Positions 56,006-64,000 of a stretch of 64,000 bases of DNA are shown here, piece after piece. The position numbers were made by a program, and so were the translations under genes. The stretch comes from Flavobacteriales bacterium. Its GTDB lineage: Bacteria; Bacteroidota; Bacteroidia; Flavobacteriales_E; Vicingaceae. The notes under the pieces are model-generated. The model was not told the DNA's origin. It saw only the letters and a program-made list of their open reading frames with translations, and ran no database searches. The DNA is taken from the NCBI GenBank assembly GCA_905339165.1, contig CAJPFH010000004.1, positions 62,001 through 126,000 on the forward strand, read 5' to 3'. Positions within the stretch are counted from its first letter, which is position 1. Every line of letters starts with the position of its first letter.

Positions 56006-56617
56006 TTGAAAATAATTTGCATTGGCCGCAACTACATCGACCACGCCAAAGAACTCAATAACCCCATTCCGAAAGAACCTGTTTTTTTCCTAAAACCGGA
56101 AACCGCACTCTTACCCAAACGCACTCCTTTTTTTATTCCTGAATTCTCTCAGGAGATTCACCACGAAGTAGAACTGGTACTAAGAATACATAAACCCGGA
56201 AAAAATATTTCCGAAAAATTTGCATCACGCTACTACAATCAATTAGGAATTGGAATAGATTTTACCGCTCGCGATATTCAACAACAATGTAAAGAAAAAG
56301 GACTGCCTTGGGAAAAAGCAAAAGCATTCGACCACTCAGCCCCGGTAAGCCACTTTATACCCATTACTGAAATTGGAAATTTGAACAATATTCAGTTTTG
56401 GCTCGATATAAACGGAAAAACGGTTCAAACAGGAAATAGCTGCGATATGATTTTTAATTTCAATAAAATAGTTTCCTTCGTTTCACATTTTATTACTCTT
56501 AAAATTGGCGACTTAATTTTTACAGGAACCCCACAGGGAGTTGGCTCTGTTAAAGTTGGCGATAAATTAGAATGCTTTATGGAAGGAGTAAAAATGCTAT
56601 CTTTTAACGTAAAATAA
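56006..56617 (+). CDS. Fumarylacetoacetate hydrolase family protein
   Basis: 203 residues from a TTG at 56006 (MKIICIGRNYIDHAKELNN, a typical FAH N-terminus, so TTG is credible). Metal-binding Glu/Asp region HHEVELVLRI, IDFTARDIQ, and GTPQGVGSVKVGDKLE match the FAH/YcgM-type fold. Family members hydrolyse acylpyruvates or decarboxylate oxaloacetate; the substrate is not known. It converges with the glucosaminidase gene; 8 bases separate the stops. Confidence 0.88.
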   Translation: MKIICIGRNYIDHAKELNNPIPKEPVFFLKPETALLPKRTPFFIPEFSQEIHHEVELVLRIHKPGKNISEKFASRYYNQLGIGIDFTARDIQQQCKEKGLPWEKAKAFDHSAPVSHFIPITEIGNLNNIQFWLDINGKTVQTGNSCDMIFNFNKIVSFVSHFITLKIGDLIFTGTPQGVGSVKVGDKLECFMEGVKMLSFNVK

Positions 56618-56624
56618 CTTTTAC

Positions 56625-57563
56625 CTATTTTCTTTTTTGAAGTTTTAATACTTGGCCAACTTTAGGTTCTGTACCCCTAAGCATATCATTGTACTTGTAC
56701 AATTTTTTAAGTTTTATTCCATGTTTTTGTGAAATTTCCCACATATTTTCATTCTGTAACACCGTATGAGTATCTATTTCGGCTTTATTTCTTTTAGGTT
56801 GCAAATAAATTACCTGGCCGCTGGTTAACTGCTCTCCTCTATTGATATCATTGTACCTATATATTTGCCAAGGAGCCATATCAAACTCTTTAGCAATTTT
56901 TTCGGGAGTATCCGCACTTTTGCAAATGGTTGATTTTATTCTATTCCTAACACTTATATTATGTATACCAACAGTTGTAATGCTTTTCTCTTTCTGTTCT
57001 TTTTTATGTACAAACTCCTTATGCGGAGCCTTTCCAAACGTATCAAATTGATGTAAATTATAATCTTCTATTAGTTTTATAAGCAAATCGGCATACTTCG
57101 GATTGGTGGCATATCCTGCTTTTTTTAAACCATTGGCCCAACCTTTATAATCTGTAATTTTTAATTCGAAGAGCTCGGCATATCGCTGTCGGGAGGTTAA
57201 AAAATCTGAATGATCTTTGTAGGATTCGTAGGCCGATTCGTATTTTCGGAAACACTCATTTTTTTCATCATCGTCCATAAAAAAAGTTTCACCATTCCAG
57301 TTGTTATGGCACTTAATACCAAAATGATTGTTGGCATATTTCGCTAACACACTATTGCCATCACCCGATTCTAATATGCCCTGAGCCAACGTAATAGATG
57401 CCGGTATACCCACTCGGTGCATTTCTTTTATTGCCTCATCTTTAAATGTTTCGATGTAATCCTTACGTAATATACGAAATTCAGCAGGCTGAGCTTTTAT
57501 TAATAAAGGAGCCAAAAAAAGCAGTAACACATAAAAATTCGTATTTCTAAAAGTAATGAACAT
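56625..57563 (-). CDS. GH73 glucosaminidase with two LysM domains
   Basis: 312 residues from the ATG at 57563; a longer TTG-start frame to 57596 exists. Signal peptide (FYVLLLFLAPLLIKAQ), a FlgJ/GH73 endo-N-acetylglucosaminidase domain (about 35-185; ASITLAQGILESGDGNSV with catalytic Glu, NHFGIKCH), and two LysM-like modules (about 215-260 and 265-310; QIYRYNDINRGEQLTSGQVIYL and KLYKYNDMLRGTEPKVGQVLKL). It cleaves peptidoglycan glycan strands in the periplasm or outside. A -7-like TAAATTTG (57594-57601) lies 30 bases upstream. Confidence 0.92.
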   Translation of the reverse strand: MFITFRNTNFYVLLLFLAPLLIKAQPAEFRILRKDYIETFKDEAIKEMHRVGIPASITLAQGILESGDGNSVLAKYANNHFGIKCHNNWNGETFFMDDDEKNECFRKYESAYESYKDHSDFLTSRQRYAELFELKITDYKGWANGLKKAGYATNPKYADLLIKLIEDYNLHQFDTFGKAPHKEFVHKKEQKEKSITTVGIHNISVRNRIKSTICKSADTPEKIAKEFDMAPWQIYRYNDINRGEQLTSGQVIYLQPKRNKAEIDTHTVLQNENMWEISQKHGIKLKKLYKYNDMLRGTEPKVGQVLKLQKRK

Positions 57564-57593
57564 CTGTTTATATTTTTTTAAACAAGAATTATG

Positions 57594-57601
57594 CAAATTT
57601 A
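57594..57601 (-). promoter_or_regulatory. Candidate -7 element for the glucosaminidase gene
   Basis: TAAATTTG on the minus strand, 30 bases before the ATG at 57563. No TTG at the expected distance. Confidence 0.33.
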
Positions 57602-57651
57602 CAAAGACTTACAAGAGCTGTTTATTGGCCATACACATTTTATTAACAAGA

Positions 57652-58548
57652 TTATTTGAATTCTGAAGCGATGCGGTGTTCAAAACCTATATTCCCTTGT
57701 AAACCTCCGGTATGCACTGCCACAATCTCCGAAGCCGGAGGGAAATAATCTTTGCCTATTAAATCCATTACTCCATACAACATTTTTGAGGTATATACAT
57801 AGTCTAAAGGAACGGAATAGTTTTCTGAAAATTCTTTTGCAAATAAATAAAGTGGTTTAGGCAATTTAGCGTATCCTCCAAAATGATAATCGTAAGAAAA
57901 AAATATGCGTTCTTTCAGTATCTCATCAATACCATATTGCACCAGCATTTTTTCGAAATACCCCAAAGCCTTTAACGAAGAAATGCCTATTACCTTTTGT
58001 TTACCTCCACACCCTTTAAGTATTCCCGCTACCGTAGACCCTGTTCCGCAAGCACAACAAACATGTGTGGCAGACGCAGGAATATAAGCCGCTATTTCTT
58101 CGCAACCTTTCACACCCAATAAATTACTACCTCCTTCCGGAATAACATGTAATTCTTGTAAATTGAACTTCTTTTGTAAATACAAATTCAATTTATCTTT
58201 TTCACGAAACAAACTTCGAGAAACAAAGTGTAATTGCATACCCAATTCTTTTGCTCGTGTTAACGTTGGATTACTTACTTCTTCTCCGCGAATAATTCCA
58301 ATTGTATTTATATGGTACAATTTTCCGGCATAGGCTGTAGCTGCAATATGATTAGAATAGGCGCCACCAAAGGTTAAAAGTCCGCTCAATGTATGCTGCT
58401 TTATGTATGCTAAATTATATTTCATTTTAAACCATTTATTGCCCGAAATTTCAGGGTGAACCAAATCGATACGTAAAATTTTTAATGAAACCTTTTTTCT
58501 TTCGGTTAGTTCTGTTTCTATTTTTTGTATGGGTATTTTTTGAAGCAT
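57652..58548 (-). CDS. PLP-dependent D-cysteine desulfhydrase/ACC deaminase family protein
   Basis: 298 residues. Fold-type II PLP enzyme: PLP Lys in HPEISGNKWFKMKYN, GGAYSNHIAATAYAG (phosphate/cofactor binding), CACGTGSTVAGIL and a C-terminal YTSKMLYGVMDLI. It is a homologue of 1-aminocyclopropane-1-carboxylate deaminase and D-cysteine desulfhydrase; which reaction is not decided by these motifs. It is divergent from the DUF5522 gene across 44 bases. Confidence 0.87.
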   Translation of the reverse strand: MLQKIPIQKIETELTERKKVSLKILRIDLVHPEISGNKWFKMKYNLAYIKQHTLSGLLTFGGAYSNHIAATAYAGKLYHINTIGIIRGEEVSNPTLTRAKELGMQLHFVSRSLFREKDKLNLYLQKKFNLQELHVIPEGGSNLLGVKGCEEIAAYIPASATHVCCACGTGSTVAGILKGCGGKQKVIGISSLKALGYFEKMLVQYGIDEILKERIFFSYDYHFGGYAKLPKPLYLFAKEFSENYSVPLDYVYTSKMLYGVMDLIGKDYFPPASEIVAVHTGGLQGNIGFEHRIASEFK

Positions 58549-58592
58549 ATTTTATACAAAAGAACAGAATACATTTATGTAATTTTACACCA

Positions 58593-58778
58593 ATGGAAAA
58601 ACCACTCCCCTCTCCGCATCTCTTAAACTTAAGTAAAGAAGATTTCTATTATTCTGAGGAAGGGTATATTGTTTTTACCGAAATGTATTTACAAAAACGA
58701 GGGTACTGCTGTAAAAACAGTTGTAAACACTGCCCTTATGGATTTAATAACAAAAAAAATATTTCACAAAAAAAATAA
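58593..58778 (+). CDS. DUF5522 small Cys-rich protein
   Basis: 61 residues from the ATG at 58593 (a longer TTG/GTG-type frame upstream overlaps the divergent gene and is not likely). The core is FYYSEEGYIVFTEMYLQKRG followed by CCKNSCKHCPYGF, a four-Cys cluster that may bind zinc. This is a compact family in Bacteroidota with unknown function. It lies immediately upstream of hutU (20 bases). Confidence 0.8.
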   Translation: MEKPLPSPHLLNLSKEDFYYSEEGYIVFTEMYLQKRGYCCKNSCKHCPYGFNNKKNISQKK

Positions 58779-58797
58779 AAAAACATCTTGCTGCCCT

Positions 58798-60840
58798 ATG
58801 CCTAATTCGAAAAAAATAAAAAAACAACATCCGCTTTTTACAAATACTAATTTCCGAAAACTGATTTTACAAGGAATTCCCGATAAATTACCTCAACATA
58901 AACCGTACAATACGGAAATTAACCATGCTCCTAAACGAAAATCTATCTTAAATAAAGAGGAAAAAATATTAGCCCTAAAAAATGCCCTTCGGTATTTTCC
59001 AAAAAAATTTCATACTATATTGGCCAAAGAATTCTACGAAGAATTGCAAAAATACGGACGCATTTACATGTACCGTTTCCGCCCCGATTATAAAATATAT
59101 GCTCGCCCAATTAAGGAGTATCCGGGAAAAAGCCTGCAAGCAAAAGCTATTATGCACATGCTAAGTAATAACTTAGATTATTCGGTAGCCCAGCATCCGC
59201 ACGAATTAATTACATACGGGGGCAACGGAGCCGTATTTCAAAACTGGGCTCAGTACCTGCTTACCATGAAATATTTGGCAACCATGAGCGATGAACAAAC
59301 CTTGGTGTTGTACAGCGGACATCCTATGGGGCTCTTTCCATCGCACAAAGACGCTCCCCGCGTAGTAGTTACTAATGGAATGATGATTCCGAATTATAGT
59401 AAACCCGATGACTGGGAAAAATACAATGCCCTCGGAGTTACACAATACGGCCAAATGACAGCAGGTTCATTCATGTATATTGGGCCACAAGGAATTGTGC
59501 ACGGAACCACCATTACCATAATGAATGCGGTAAGAAAAAAATTTAATGGCAACATTCCTAAAGGAACCCTCTTTGTTACAGCCGGATTAGGCGGCATGAG
59601 CGGAGCACAGCCTAAAGCTGCACATATTGCAGGATTAGTAAGTATTACCGCAGAAATAAATTCAAAAGCCACCCAAAAACGCTACGAACAAGGTTGGGTA
59701 GATGAAGTACATTATGATTTAGATACACTGATTTCAAGTGTCGAAAATGCAAGAAAAGAAGGCCAAACCATTTCGTATGCTTACAACGGAAACGTAGTAG
59801 ATTTATGGGAAGCCTTAGTAAAAAGAAACATTAAAGTAGATTTGGGCAGCGATCAAACTTCCCTGCATAATCCATGGGCCGGAGGCTACTACCCTTCGGG
59901 CTTTAGTTACGAAGAAAGCAACCGAATGATGGCTGAAGAACCTGAAAGATTTAAAAAAGAAGTACAAAAAACTTTGCGAAAACATGCCAATGCCATTAAT
60001 ATACTAAGCAAAAAAGGCATGTATTTTTTCGACTACGGAAATGCTTTCTTATTAGAAGCTTCACGTGCCGGTGCCAACGTAAAAGGAACAAACAAAGAGT
60101 TCAAATACCCCTCTTATGTGCAAGACATTTTAGGACCTATGTGTTTCGACTATGGGTTTGGGCCATTCCGCTGGGTATGTACAAGTGCCCATCAAAGAGA
60201 TTTAGAAACTACCGACAAAATTGCCCTAAAAGTATTACAGGAAATAAACAAAAAAGCCCCTAAAGAAATAAAACAACAGTTACAAGATAACATTACCTGG
60301 ATTCGTAATGCACAAAAAAATAAATTAGTAGTAGGCTCACAAGCCCGCATTTTATATGCCGATTCCGAAGGAAGAATTAAAATTGCACTGGCATTTAACG
60401 AAGCCATTAAAAAAAGAAAAATTTCTGCACCGATAGTTTTAGGCAGAGACCATCATGACGTTTCGGGAACTGACTCTCCATATAGAGAAACCAGCAACAT
60501 CTACGATGGTTCTCGCTTTACGGCAGATATGGCAGTACAAAATTTTGTAGGCGATTCCTTTAGAGGTGCCACCTGGATTAGCCTGCATAATGGTGGGGGA
60601 GTTGGTTGGGGCGAAGTTATAAACGGAGGGTTTGGATTAGTGTTAGACGGAAGTAAGGCTGCCGAACAAAAACTTAAATCAATGCTTTTTTGGGATGTAA
60701 ACAACGGCATTGCTCGAAGAGCTTGGGCACGAAATAAAGAAGCCCTTTTTGCCATTGAAAGAGAAATGAAAAAAAGCAAATCGCTCAAAGTAACCATTCC
60801 AAACTTGGTTGACGACTTACTGCTGAAAAATTTAATTTGA
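58798..60840 (+). CDS. hutU: Urocanate hydratase
   Basis: 680 residues from the ATG at 58798 (a TTG-start frame from 58669 overlaps DUF5522). It adds water to urocanate to form imidazolonepropionate, the second step of histidine catabolism, with NAD+ as cofactor. Motifs: ITYGGNGAVFQNWAQY, TAGLGGMSGAQPKAA (NAD-binding), DLGSDQTSLHNPWAGGYYP, and GPMCFDYGFGPFRWV. The rest of the hut pathway is not in the window. Its stop overlaps a TTG start of the next gene (TTGA). Confidence 0.96.
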   Translation: MPNSKKIKKQHPLFTNTNFRKLILQGIPDKLPQHKPYNTEINHAPKRKSILNKEEKILALKNALRYFPKKFHTILAKEFYEELQKYGRIYMYRFRPDYKIYARPIKEYPGKSLQAKAIMHMLSNNLDYSVAQHPHELITYGGNGAVFQNWAQYLLTMKYLATMSDEQTLVLYSGHPMGLFPSHKDAPRVVVTNGMMIPNYSKPDDWEKYNALGVTQYGQMTAGSFMYIGPQGIVHGTTITIMNAVRKKFNGNIPKGTLFVTAGLGGMSGAQPKAAHIAGLVSITAEINSKATQKRYEQGWVDEVHYDLDTLISSVENARKEGQTISYAYNGNVVDLWEALVKRNIKVDLGSDQTSLHNPWAGGYYPSGFSYEESNRMMAEEPERFKKEVQKTLRKHANAINILSKKGMYFFDYGNAFLLEASRAGANVKGTNKEFKYPSYVQDILGPMCFDYGFGPFRWVCTSAHQRDLETTDKIALKVLQEINKKAPKEIKQQLQDNITWIRNAQKNKLVVGSQARILYADSEGRIKIALAFNEAIKKRKISAPIVLGRDHHDVSGTDSPYRETSNIYDGSRFTADMAVQNFVGDSFRGATWISLHNGGGVGWGEVINGGFGLVLDGSKAAEQKLKSMLFWDVNNGIARRAWARNKEALFAIEREMKKSKSLKVTIPNLVDDLLLKNLI

Positions 60841-61220
60841 AAAAAATAACTACCAAAACAGCCGAATTCTCTCTTGATAAAAGAGGTTTCCTAAAAATTG
60901 TATTTTTAAACAATGCCGAAGATATTGATGAATCGGAAGTAAGCGAACACATTAAAGCCGCAAACGAGATTTCGGGTTATTCTAAATTGGCTGTATTAGC
61001 CGATGTAAGATTAGGCTCTCACTCTATTGATAAAAAAGCAAAAGAAATGATTGCAGCCTATAATATGAAAAAAGCAGAAGCCATCATCATAAACTCATTA
61101 GCCCATAGAATAATTGGCAACTTTTATCTGAAATTATCGAAGAGAATGAACAAAAATTTTCCTGTAAAATTATTTTTAAATGAAAAAGAAGCCATTCAGT
61201 GGCTCTTAACTTATGTTTAA
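60837..61220 (+). CDS. Small STAS-like protein coupled to hutU
   Basis: 127 residues from TTG at 60837, which overlaps the hutU stop (TTGA). The chain has beta-alpha-type alternation (FLKIVFLNNAEDIDESEV, LAVLADVRLGS, EAIIINSLAHRIIGNFYLKLSK, FPVKLFLNEKEAIQWLL) resembling STAS or SpoIIAA-like folds of the kind found in DUF-type Bacteroidota proteins. No phosphorylation-site motif can be named with confidence. It ends in a TTAA shared with the convergent SDR stop. Function unknown. Confidence 0.65.
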   Translation: MKKITTKTAEFSLDKRGFLKIVFLNNAEDIDESEVSEHIKAANEISGYSKLAVLADVRLGSHSIDKKAKEMIAAYNMKKAEAIIINSLAHRIIGNFYLKLSKRMNKNFPVKLFLNEKEAIQWLLTYV

Positions 61221-62086
61221 GTTTTCTTTCTCAATTTATCTAATTCATTCCACATTTTCGGTGGCACATTTTCCAATGCACTAAACTGCCCCGCTCCTTT
61301 TAACCATTCACCGCCATCAATAACCACCACCTCTCCATTGATATATGCCGAATAATCGGAAATTAAATACGCTGCTAAGTTGGCTAATTCCTGATGTTCA
61401 CCTACCCGCCCCAATGGCACTCGCCTGGCAGGGTTAAATTGCTCGGTTAACTCTCCGGGTAATAATCTGCTCCACGCCCCTTCCGTTGGAAAAGGTCCGG
61501 GAGCTATTGCATTACTGCGAATGTTGTATTTTGCCCATTCTACCGCCAAGGAACGGGTTAATGCCAACACTCCGGCTTTTGCACATGCCGAAGGCACAAC
61601 ATAGCCCGAACCCGTGAAGGCGTATGTAGTAACAATATTTAATATAGTACCTCCTGTTTTCTGGGCTATCCAGTGCTTTCCGGCTGCCAACGTAAAATTG
61701 CTTGTTCCTTTTAGTACAATATCTAAAATTGAATTAAAAGCCTTGTAAGAAAGCTTTTCTGTTGGACTAGCAAAATTACCGGCTGCATTATTTACCAACA
61801 CATGAAATTCGCCAAATTTTTCTACCGTTTGTTTTAGTACATTTTCTATCTGAACCTCATCTCGCACATCGCAGGATAATGGTAAAATGCATCCTCCAAT
61901 TTCTTTCTCTAATTCTGAAGCCGTATTATTTAATACTTCCATATTGCGGCTGGTAATAACCACCGATGCTCCTAATTTTAAAAAATAGGCCGACATAGAT
62001 TTGCCTAAACCTGTTCCTCCTCCGGTTACAATAATCACTTTCCCTTTAAGTGCATTTTCCTTTAACATTCCTTCCGTATTTTTCAT
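61217..62086 (-). CDS. SDR oxidoreductase of the 2,4-dienoyl-CoA reductase type
   Basis: 289 residues. Rossmann motif TGGGTGLGKSMS, NNAAGNFASP (NNAG region), and the catalytic area TTYAFTGSGYVVPSACAKAG. The ordinary YxxxK Tyr is replaced by Ser166 with Lys170 kept; Tyr155 lies 15 residues before the Lys, which is the Tyr/Lys spacing of mitochondrial 2,4-dienoyl-CoA reductase (Tyr199/Lys214). This supports a reductase of unsaturated fatty acyl-CoA. It shares TTAA with the stop of the convergent small gene. Confidence 0.86.
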   Translation of the reverse strand: MKNTEGMLKENALKGKVIIVTGGGTGLGKSMSAYFLKLGASVVITSRNMEVLNNTASELEKEIGGCILPLSCDVRDEVQIENVLKQTVEKFGEFHVLVNNAAGNFASPTEKLSYKAFNSILDIVLKGTSNFTLAAGKHWIAQKTGGTILNIVTTYAFTGSGYVVPSACAKAGVLALTRSLAVEWAKYNIRSNAIAPGPFPTEGAWSRLLPGELTEQFNPARRVPLGRVGEHQELANLAAYLISDYSAYINGEVVVIDGGEWLKGAGQFSALENVPPKMWNELDKLRKKT

Positions 62087-62108
62087 AAGTTAAATCTTAT
62101 TTCTTCTA

Positions 62109-63398
62109 CTACTCTTTATTATACATCAAGTGAAAATTACGAATAAAAACCGGGTGGTTGTACGTGTGCAGAAGAGTTATGCTATTATAATTGTATGTTC
62201 TCAGCACATTTGATGACACCACATATACGTGGTTCGATAACTCGTCAAAACGAATTAAATTAGGGTTTATTGAATTTATATAAGGCAACAATGTGTTCGA
62301 AGGTAAGTGGTAACTACGAATATCATTTGCAATTCCTACCAAGTAATTTTCATTACCGGTAGCTGCAGCACATTTAATATTTTCGCCAATGAGCGTTTTT
62401 TGAGAATAGAGCTGATTATGCTCAATGTTATAAACCCAAATTTTACCGTTTGTTCCTTCATTGGCAAACACAAGAACTTCATTGCTATTTATTTCAAACA
62501 TCGCCACAATATCACCCTGCAAGGTTAATTGTTGCCGAAGAGCACTACTTGCATTATAGTATACTGCTATTTGAATTCCCTGCCCTATAATTTGTTTTTG
62601 TTCAGTAATTAAATGGTTGGTTGTATGCAAAATATTTCCGGGCTTATACCCTTGTGGTGAGGCGAAAGCGTATTCAATATTTCCATACTTATTATACGCC
62701 CTTACCACACCTTGCGTAAAACCCACGTATAAAGAGCGATTGGCATAATGCATTTCTTCAAAAAATAAATTTGGGAAAGAAGCCCCAAAGGGTACATGCC
62801 ATTGTTCGCTTGCATCGGTAACATTCAAAGCAAGTAAATTTCCTGTATTTTTACCCATTACATGAACAAACTGCCCATACAAATTTTCGGATGAAGCACC
62901 ATAATCAGAAACTATAGATTTAAATGCCGAAACCACATTCTGATTATCCATATAATCGATATTCACATTACTTCCGGAAGTAGAAATAATAAAAGCTCCC
63001 GTTCTAATTTTGCTTGCTTCTCCAATAGTAATATTAATATATTCTGAACTGCTTGAATTGCCATCGGAAGCAGTAATTCTGAAATAATAAGTTCCACTTT
63101 CCAAATACAAATCATTTAAATGATAAAGAGCATTTAGTTTATACTCCGATTGATTAGGGGTGAAGTTTAAAGAGTGAAGCACCTGTTTATTATTATCGTA
63201 CTTAAAAAGCGATACCTTAACCGATTTTACCAACATATTGTCAGATATCAGAGCACTTATCCGAACCGTATCAAAGGCATTAAAACTTTGATTTTCATAA
63301 GGACTTCCCACGGTAACGGACGGTGCAGGATCGATATACTTCTTTCTACAGCCAAACCATAAAAAAATTATGCACAAAAGAAGAATTACTTTTTTCAT
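62109..63398 (-). CDS. Lipoprotein with Ig-like and PQQ/beta-propeller-like repeats
   Basis: 429 residues. Lipobox in FLWFGCRKK (Cys17). After a short linker there is an Ig-like segment (about 25-125; DTVRISALISDNMLVKSVKVSLFK, GTYYFRITASD), then repeated blade-like segments (GKNTGNLLALNVTDASEQWHVPFG, GVVRAYNKYGNIEYA, NGKIWVYNIEHNQLYS, NVLRTYNYNS) suggesting a PQQ-like propeller. An envelope lipoprotein of unknown role. Divergent from dnaB across 146 bases. Confidence 0.75.
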   Translation of the reverse strand: MKKVILLLCIIFLWFGCRKKYIDPAPSVTVGSPYENQSFNAFDTVRISALISDNMLVKSVKVSLFKYDNNKQVLHSLNFTPNQSEYKLNALYHLNDLYLESGTYYFRITASDGNSSSSEYINITIGEASKIRTGAFIISTSGSNVNIDYMDNQNVVSAFKSIVSDYGASSENLYGQFVHVMGKNTGNLLALNVTDASEQWHVPFGASFPNLFFEEMHYANRSLYVGFTQGVVRAYNKYGNIEYAFASPQGYKPGNILHTTNHLITEQKQIIGQGIQIAVYYNASSALRQQLTLQGDIVAMFEINSNEVLVFANEGTNGKIWVYNIEHNQLYSQKTLIGENIKCAAATGNENYLVGIANDIRSYHLPSNTLLPYINSINPNLIRFDELSNHVYVVSSNVLRTYNYNSITLLHTYNHPVFIRNFHLMYNKE

Positions 63399-63532
63399 AT
63401 TCGTAAATTTACTAAATGAGAATTAAAAAACGAATACTTACAACATTTATACCACTTATTCGTTGTTAACTACGTGTTAATTGATGTGTATATAGATTAA
63501 TAAAAACACCGATTTAGCAATATTTTATACCT

Positions 63533-63540
63533 TACTTTTG
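63533..63540 (+). promoter_or_regulatory. -7 element immediately upstream of dnaB
   Basis: TACTTTTG fits TAnnTTTG and is separated from the ATG at 63545 by 4 bases (CAAG). No TTG at 17-23 bases. The gap 63399-63532 also has the inverted pair TTAAC (63466-63470) and GTTAA (63476-63480) but no gene. Confidence 0.45.
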
Positions 63541-63544
63541 CAAG

Positions 63545-64000
63545 ATGAATGAATTTAAAAATATAAGTAACAGAGAACGAAAAAGAGCAAAACCCCCTGT
63601 TACATTTGATATGCTGGAACACGGAAAACTTCCGCCACAAGCCGTAGATTTAGAGGAAGCGGTTCTTGGCTCAATACTATTGGAGCGGGAAGCTATGAAT
63701 GCTGTAGTAGATATACTCCAGTCTGAAAGTTTTTATAAAGATTCGCATAAAATCATTTACGAAGCAATTCATAACCTATTCAAGAGAAGCGAACCAATTG
63801 ATATTCTTACCGTAACTCAAGAACTAAAAAAAACAGGGTACTTAGAAGCTATTGGAGGAGCCTATTACATCACACAACTTACCAACCGAGTGGCTTCTTC
63901 TGCAAATGTTGAATTTCATGCCAGAATTATTTCACAAAAGTATATTCAACGAGAGTTAATAAAAATTTCATCGGAAATTATTAGAGATGCATACGATGAA
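63545..64000 (+). CDS. dnaB: Replicative DNA helicase DnaB, N-terminal part (runs past window end)
   Basis: The frame is open from the ATG at 63545 to the last base, giving 152 residues. DnaB N-terminal domain: GKLPPQAVDLEEAVLGSILL, VVDILQSESFYKDSHKIIYEAI, EPIDILTVTQELKK, and GGAYYITQLTNRVASSANVEFHARII. The RecA-like motor domain is outside the window. DnaB unwinds DNA at the replication fork. The start codon lies 4 bases after a -7 element, so the message may be leaderless; the next in-frame ATG is at 63611. Confidence 0.95.
   Translation, partial: MNEFKNISNRERKRAKPPVTFDMLEHGKLPPQAVDLEEAVLGSILLEREAMNAVVDILQSESFYKDSHKIIYEAIHNLFKRSEPIDILTVTQELKKTGYLEAIGGAYYITQLTNRVASSANVEFHARIISQKYIQRELIKISSEIIRDAYDE

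Noticed and set aside
56609-56624. Terminator between the FAH and glucosaminidase genes (GTAAAA/TTTTAC)
   Set aside because: A 6-bp A/T-rich stem, too weak to support.
58669-58797. N-terminal extension of urocanate hydratase overlapping DUF5522
   Set aside because: The region is coded in another frame by DUF5522 with its Cys motif; the ATG at 58798 is the likely start.
63466-63480. DnaA box or origin near dnaB
   Set aside because: The TTAAC/GTTAA pair does not match the TTATCCACA box and is a single copy.

Overview
The window is a 64 kb stretch of an AT-rich chromosome of a Bacteroidota bacterium. The evidence is the gene set and the DNA signals: class III glutamine synthetase, repeated TPR-PD40 (with or without OmpA) envelope proteins of the PorE kind, DUF2851, DUF4290, DUF5522 and DUF6438 proteins, an OstA-like protein, an Omp85-type patatin, a MurA with Asp in place of the active-site Cys, and promoters of the TTG-N19-TAnnTTTG type. 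MqnA implies menaquinone synthesis by the futalosine route, which argues against a typical Flavobacteriaceae member. I cannot name the genus. There are no tRNA or rRNA genes, insertion sequences, phage genes or CRISPR arrays, and coding density is very high; no gene-free stretch exceeds about 165 bases.

Layout. 1-4553 (+): 3' end of a RelA/SpoT gene, Fur-type regulator, STAS protein, purA, OstA-like protein. 4559-20746 (-): msrB, a TPR/SpoIIE-phosphatase sensor, an RmlD-like reductase with a KefB-type antiporter and PspC, then DUF2851-pyrF-prfA-purM, a PorE-like protein, glnN, a Ca/Na exchanger and tatA. 20766-23011 (-): glycosyltransferase and purB. 23066-26298 (+): EI24 membrane protein, mqnA and a TPR/PD40 protein. 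26300-44849 (-): DUF6438 lipoprotein, patatin-Omp85, metal receptor, CBS-domain cysteine synthase family enzyme, engB, NtrC-like regulator, Ppx/GppA, NatAB-like ABC exporter, dnaJ, grpE, TlpA-like, murA, DUF4290, uvrD/pcrA, Na+/solute symporter. 44848-56617 (+): recR, a large two-domain glycosyltransferase, lipoyl E2, three tandem TPR/PD40 envelope proteins, a DEDD exonuclease and an FAH-family protein. The end holds a GH73-LysM lysozyme-like protein, a D-cysteine desulfhydrase/ACC deaminase homologue, DUF5522, hutU with a small coupled protein, a dienoyl-CoA-reductase-like SDR, a PQQ-like lipoprotein and the start of dnaB.

How it fits together. Most genes are core housekeeping: purine synthesis (purA, purB, purM), pyrimidine synthesis (pyrF), translation (prfA, engB), chaperones (grpE-dnaJ), repair and replication (recR, uvrD, dnaB) and wall/envelope (murA, OstA, GH73). 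The accessory layer is in the envelope: five TPR-PD40 proteins, one with a normal OmpA peptidoglycan-binding tail (PorE-like) and two with a degenerate OmpA-like tail. Signalling parts include a TPR-SpoIIE phosphatase, a STAS protein, a STAS-like protein and an NtrC-like regulator without a DNA-binding domain.

Most notable observations: an 18-bp perfect hairpin that looks like an intrinsic terminator but also encodes the signal peptide of the next gene (51343-51383); the tandem PorE-like array with a 51-bp in-frame repeat; the GT2 / degenerate sugar-transferase fusion; MurA Asp121; the HTH-less GAFTSA NtrC protein; divergent symporter/recR start codons sharing CATG; and -7 elements only 4 nt upstream of the dnaB and uvrD start codons. 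I found no clearly new multi-gene defence or mobile system.
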